Shown here: one piece after another, positions 63,101-64,000 of the stretch
Numbering within the stretch: position 1 is the first letter of the stretch
How the letters are laid out: every line of letters starts with the position of its first letter
From: Adenanthera pavonina
Taxonomy: Eukaryota > Streptophyta > Magnoliopsida > Fabales > Fabaceae
Reading direction: 5' to 3'
DNA length: 64,000 nt
NCBI GenBank assembly: GCA_026686845.1
Contig: JAIVEN010000028.1
Span: 8,943,001-9,007,000, forward strand
The notes under the pieces: generated by a model
The model's input: only the letters and a program-made list of their open reading frames with translations
The model's database searches: none
Told to the model about the DNA's origin: nothing
Position numbers and translations under genes: made by a program

Positions 63101-63409
63101 AAAACAGGGGAGGCCAGAGCCGCAGTGGTACTGTAGCGGCCGCAACCCCATCCCAATTTTTGGTATTTTGGGGGTCCATTTTTGCTGTTCTGAAGCATCG
63201 GAGAGTTGTTTTGAGATGTCGAGGTTGTGTTTGGCTGAGATTTGAAGTTTTGGTCAAGTCTGGAGGTGTTAGGAGGTAGGATATTACAGAGGGAAACATT
63301 TATGGCAGTGCTTTCACAGAGAAAGAAGGCATGGTTGAATAGTTTGATTTCATCTATGTCTATAGGTGTTATGTTTTGTGTTTATGTCTATTTGTCTTGT
63401 GTTTGGTGA
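60107..63409 (+). pseudogene. Myb/SANT-like partner gene of PIF/Harbinger, broken
   Basis: Starts ATGGCAACTAGTGGG after an acceptor-like TATAG. The Myb/SANT-like domain shows FTNIMIEEVNK, FSQKVW, KQIKQKYNRLQAKHRDF, HTGFGWNPETNTV and CWRDYI. An intron (donor GTATGT near 60436, acceptor TTTATAG at 60512) leads to AHPEAAQFKKQGL and an acidic linker, then EALQAMFKASN and VKAMDKFIDPAWR. After a 2.25-kb solo LTR it resumes ETFMAVLSQRKKAWL and stops at 63407-63409. A nonsense codon near 60168, a 1-base shift near 60240, another near 60785, a stop at 60997 and the LTR make it inactive. In live elements this protein binds DNA and assists the transposase. Confidence 0.85.
61040..63288 (+). mobile_element. 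Family A solo LTR with GAGGG target duplication
   Basis: Starts TGTAACACCC and ends GATATTACA, flanked by GAGGG at 61035-61039 and 63289-63293. Removing it restores an uninterrupted Myb-like frame at the site. Length 2249 bp. A short tandem array (GTTAGGGAGGATAAGG, four copies, about 31-bp period) lies at 62127-62237. Confidence 0.93.
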
Positions 63410-63410
63410 T

Positions 63411-63587
63411 TATGAATGTTATTATCAGTTATGTATTTGATATTTCCTCTGAACTATGAATGCTATGACTAATTATGCTTTTGATATTTTTTCCAAACTA
63501 TGAATGCTAGGACTTGTCATGTATTTGATATTGTTTCCAAACTATGAATGATATGATTAGTTATGTATTTGATATTGTTTCCCATGA
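63411..63587. repeat. 44-bp minisatellite, four units
   Basis: TATGAATG recurs at 63411, 63455, 63499 and 63543, exactly 44 bases apart, with ATGTATTTGATATT in each unit. It lies between the Myb-like gene and the transposase start. Confidence 0.9.
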
Positions 63588-63625
63588 TTTACATTCACTT
63601 ACATTTAAACAAATTATTATGCACA

Positions 63626-64000
63626 ATGGATATTGAAGGTAGCTCTAAGGGATCTATAACTTCGTCCAATTCAAGTGAAGATGATTATGAATTAGCAGAG
63701 TTAGCATTAATTAATATGATATGTGAGTATGAAAGCAAGTTTCTTAACAAGGTTGCAGTTCATAATTCTACACTTATAGGTCGAGAATTTGTTAGTGAGC
63801 TCTTACAAGGATTAGGAACTAGTTGTTATGAATTGTTGAGAATGGAAAAGACATGTTTTATCAATTTATGTAATGAGTTAAGGAGTAAAGATTATTTAAT
63901 GGATTCACAAGAGTTGATCTTGGAAGAGAAAGTTGCAATGTTTTTATGCATTATAGGCCATAACTTTAGACAACGGGTAGTTGCCGACCGTTTCCAACAT
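63626..64000 (+). CDS. PIF/Harbinger transposase (HARBI1-like), N-terminal 125 codons
   Basis: An open frame from the ATG at 63626 to the window edge with no stop. After an acidic, Ser-rich start (MDIEGSSKGS, SSEDDYELAEL) it enters the conserved N-terminal region: LRMEKTCFINLCNELRSKDYL, LEEKVAMFLCIIGHNFRQRVVADRFQH. The last stretch is diagnostic for Harbinger/HARBI1 nucleases, where it lies upstream of the DDE catalytic residues, which are beyond the window. In contrast to the adjacent Myb-like gene, no damage is seen. The start is chosen because the acidic leader runs straight into the conserved part. Intactness downstream cannot be judged. Confidence 0.85.
   Translation, partial: MDIEGSSKGSITSSNSSEDDYELAELALINMICEYESKFLNKVAVHNSTLIGREFVSELLQGLGTSCYELLRMEKTCFINLCNELRSKDYLMDSQELILEEKVAMFLCIIGHNFRQRVVADRFQH

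Larger units (their letters stand above)
57439..64000 (+). mobile_element. PIF/Harbinger transposon (right end outside window)
   Basis: Two adjacent genes on one strand, a Myb/SANT-like protein and a Harbinger transposase, are the hallmark of plant PIF/Harbinger elements. GGGCCTGTTTGGTAGC at 57439 is a typical terminus of this superfamily and is the proposed left end; the three bases before it are TGA rather than the usual TTA/TAA. An alternative left end is GGGCATGTTTAGAG at 58849, preceded by TAA. The element has been interrupted by a family A solo LTR. Confidence 0.6.

Overview
The window is repeat-rich, AT-rich nuclear DNA of a flowering plant, probably a eudicot. The evidence is Ty1/copia elements of the Sirevirus type primed by initiator-Met tRNA, chromodomain Ty3/gypsy fragments, a PIF/Harbinger transposon with its Myb/SANT-like partner gene, and remnants of two plant genes with introns. 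I see no intact host gene. Almost every long open frame is transposon-derived and decayed. Species cannot be named from this sequence.

Layout. 1-3407: 5' LTR, primer site and broken gag/protease of a Sirevirus (family Y, + strand). 3408-12383: a complete but dead Y-family element on the - strand (LTR, env-like frames, IN/PR, gag, PBS, LTR). Its reverse transcriptase/RNase H is deleted and the reverse transcriptase stub is fused in frame to a plant-transposon-protein-like domain. 12384-18369: 3' half of a different Sirevirus (family X, + strand): RT/RNase H, a spacer with repeated GGGGGAG tracts, and a 3' LTR. 14402-15233 is a solo LTR (family D) inside it. 18383-27345: a decayed gypsy-like element (family C) hit by a second D solo LTR (19213-20156) and by a family A solo LTR (21530-27025), which is itself hit by a family B solo LTR (23544-26571). 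27886-41000: solo LTRs B (27886, 34022) and A (38628), plus a Y-like LTR (36947). 41355-46880: two gypsy integrase fragments, one with chromodomain and an A-type 3' LTR, flanking a small piece of a DNA polymerase epsilon gene. 47250-49776: an inverted A solo LTR. 49782-53288: unassigned AT-rich DNA. 53289-55687: a B solo LTR. 55879-56896: a truncated monoacylglycerol-lipase-like pseudogene with recognisable exons. 57310 to the end: a small CACTA-like repeat, then a PIF/Harbinger region with a broken Myb/SANT-like gene (split by an A solo LTR with perfect GAGGG duplication) and the still-open start of the transposase at 63626.

How it fits together. The history is layered insertion followed by LTR-LTR recombination. 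Families A, B and D occur mainly as solo LTRs, and for most of them I could read the 5-bp target duplication directly. The more unusual points are family D LTRs that contain the end of a coding frame, the in-frame RT-to-env-like fusion, the dense palindrome arrays in Y-family LTRs, and the contrast between the dead Myb-like gene and the undamaged visible part of the Harbinger transposase. I found no convincing previously undescribed biological system. These are candidates for closer reading.
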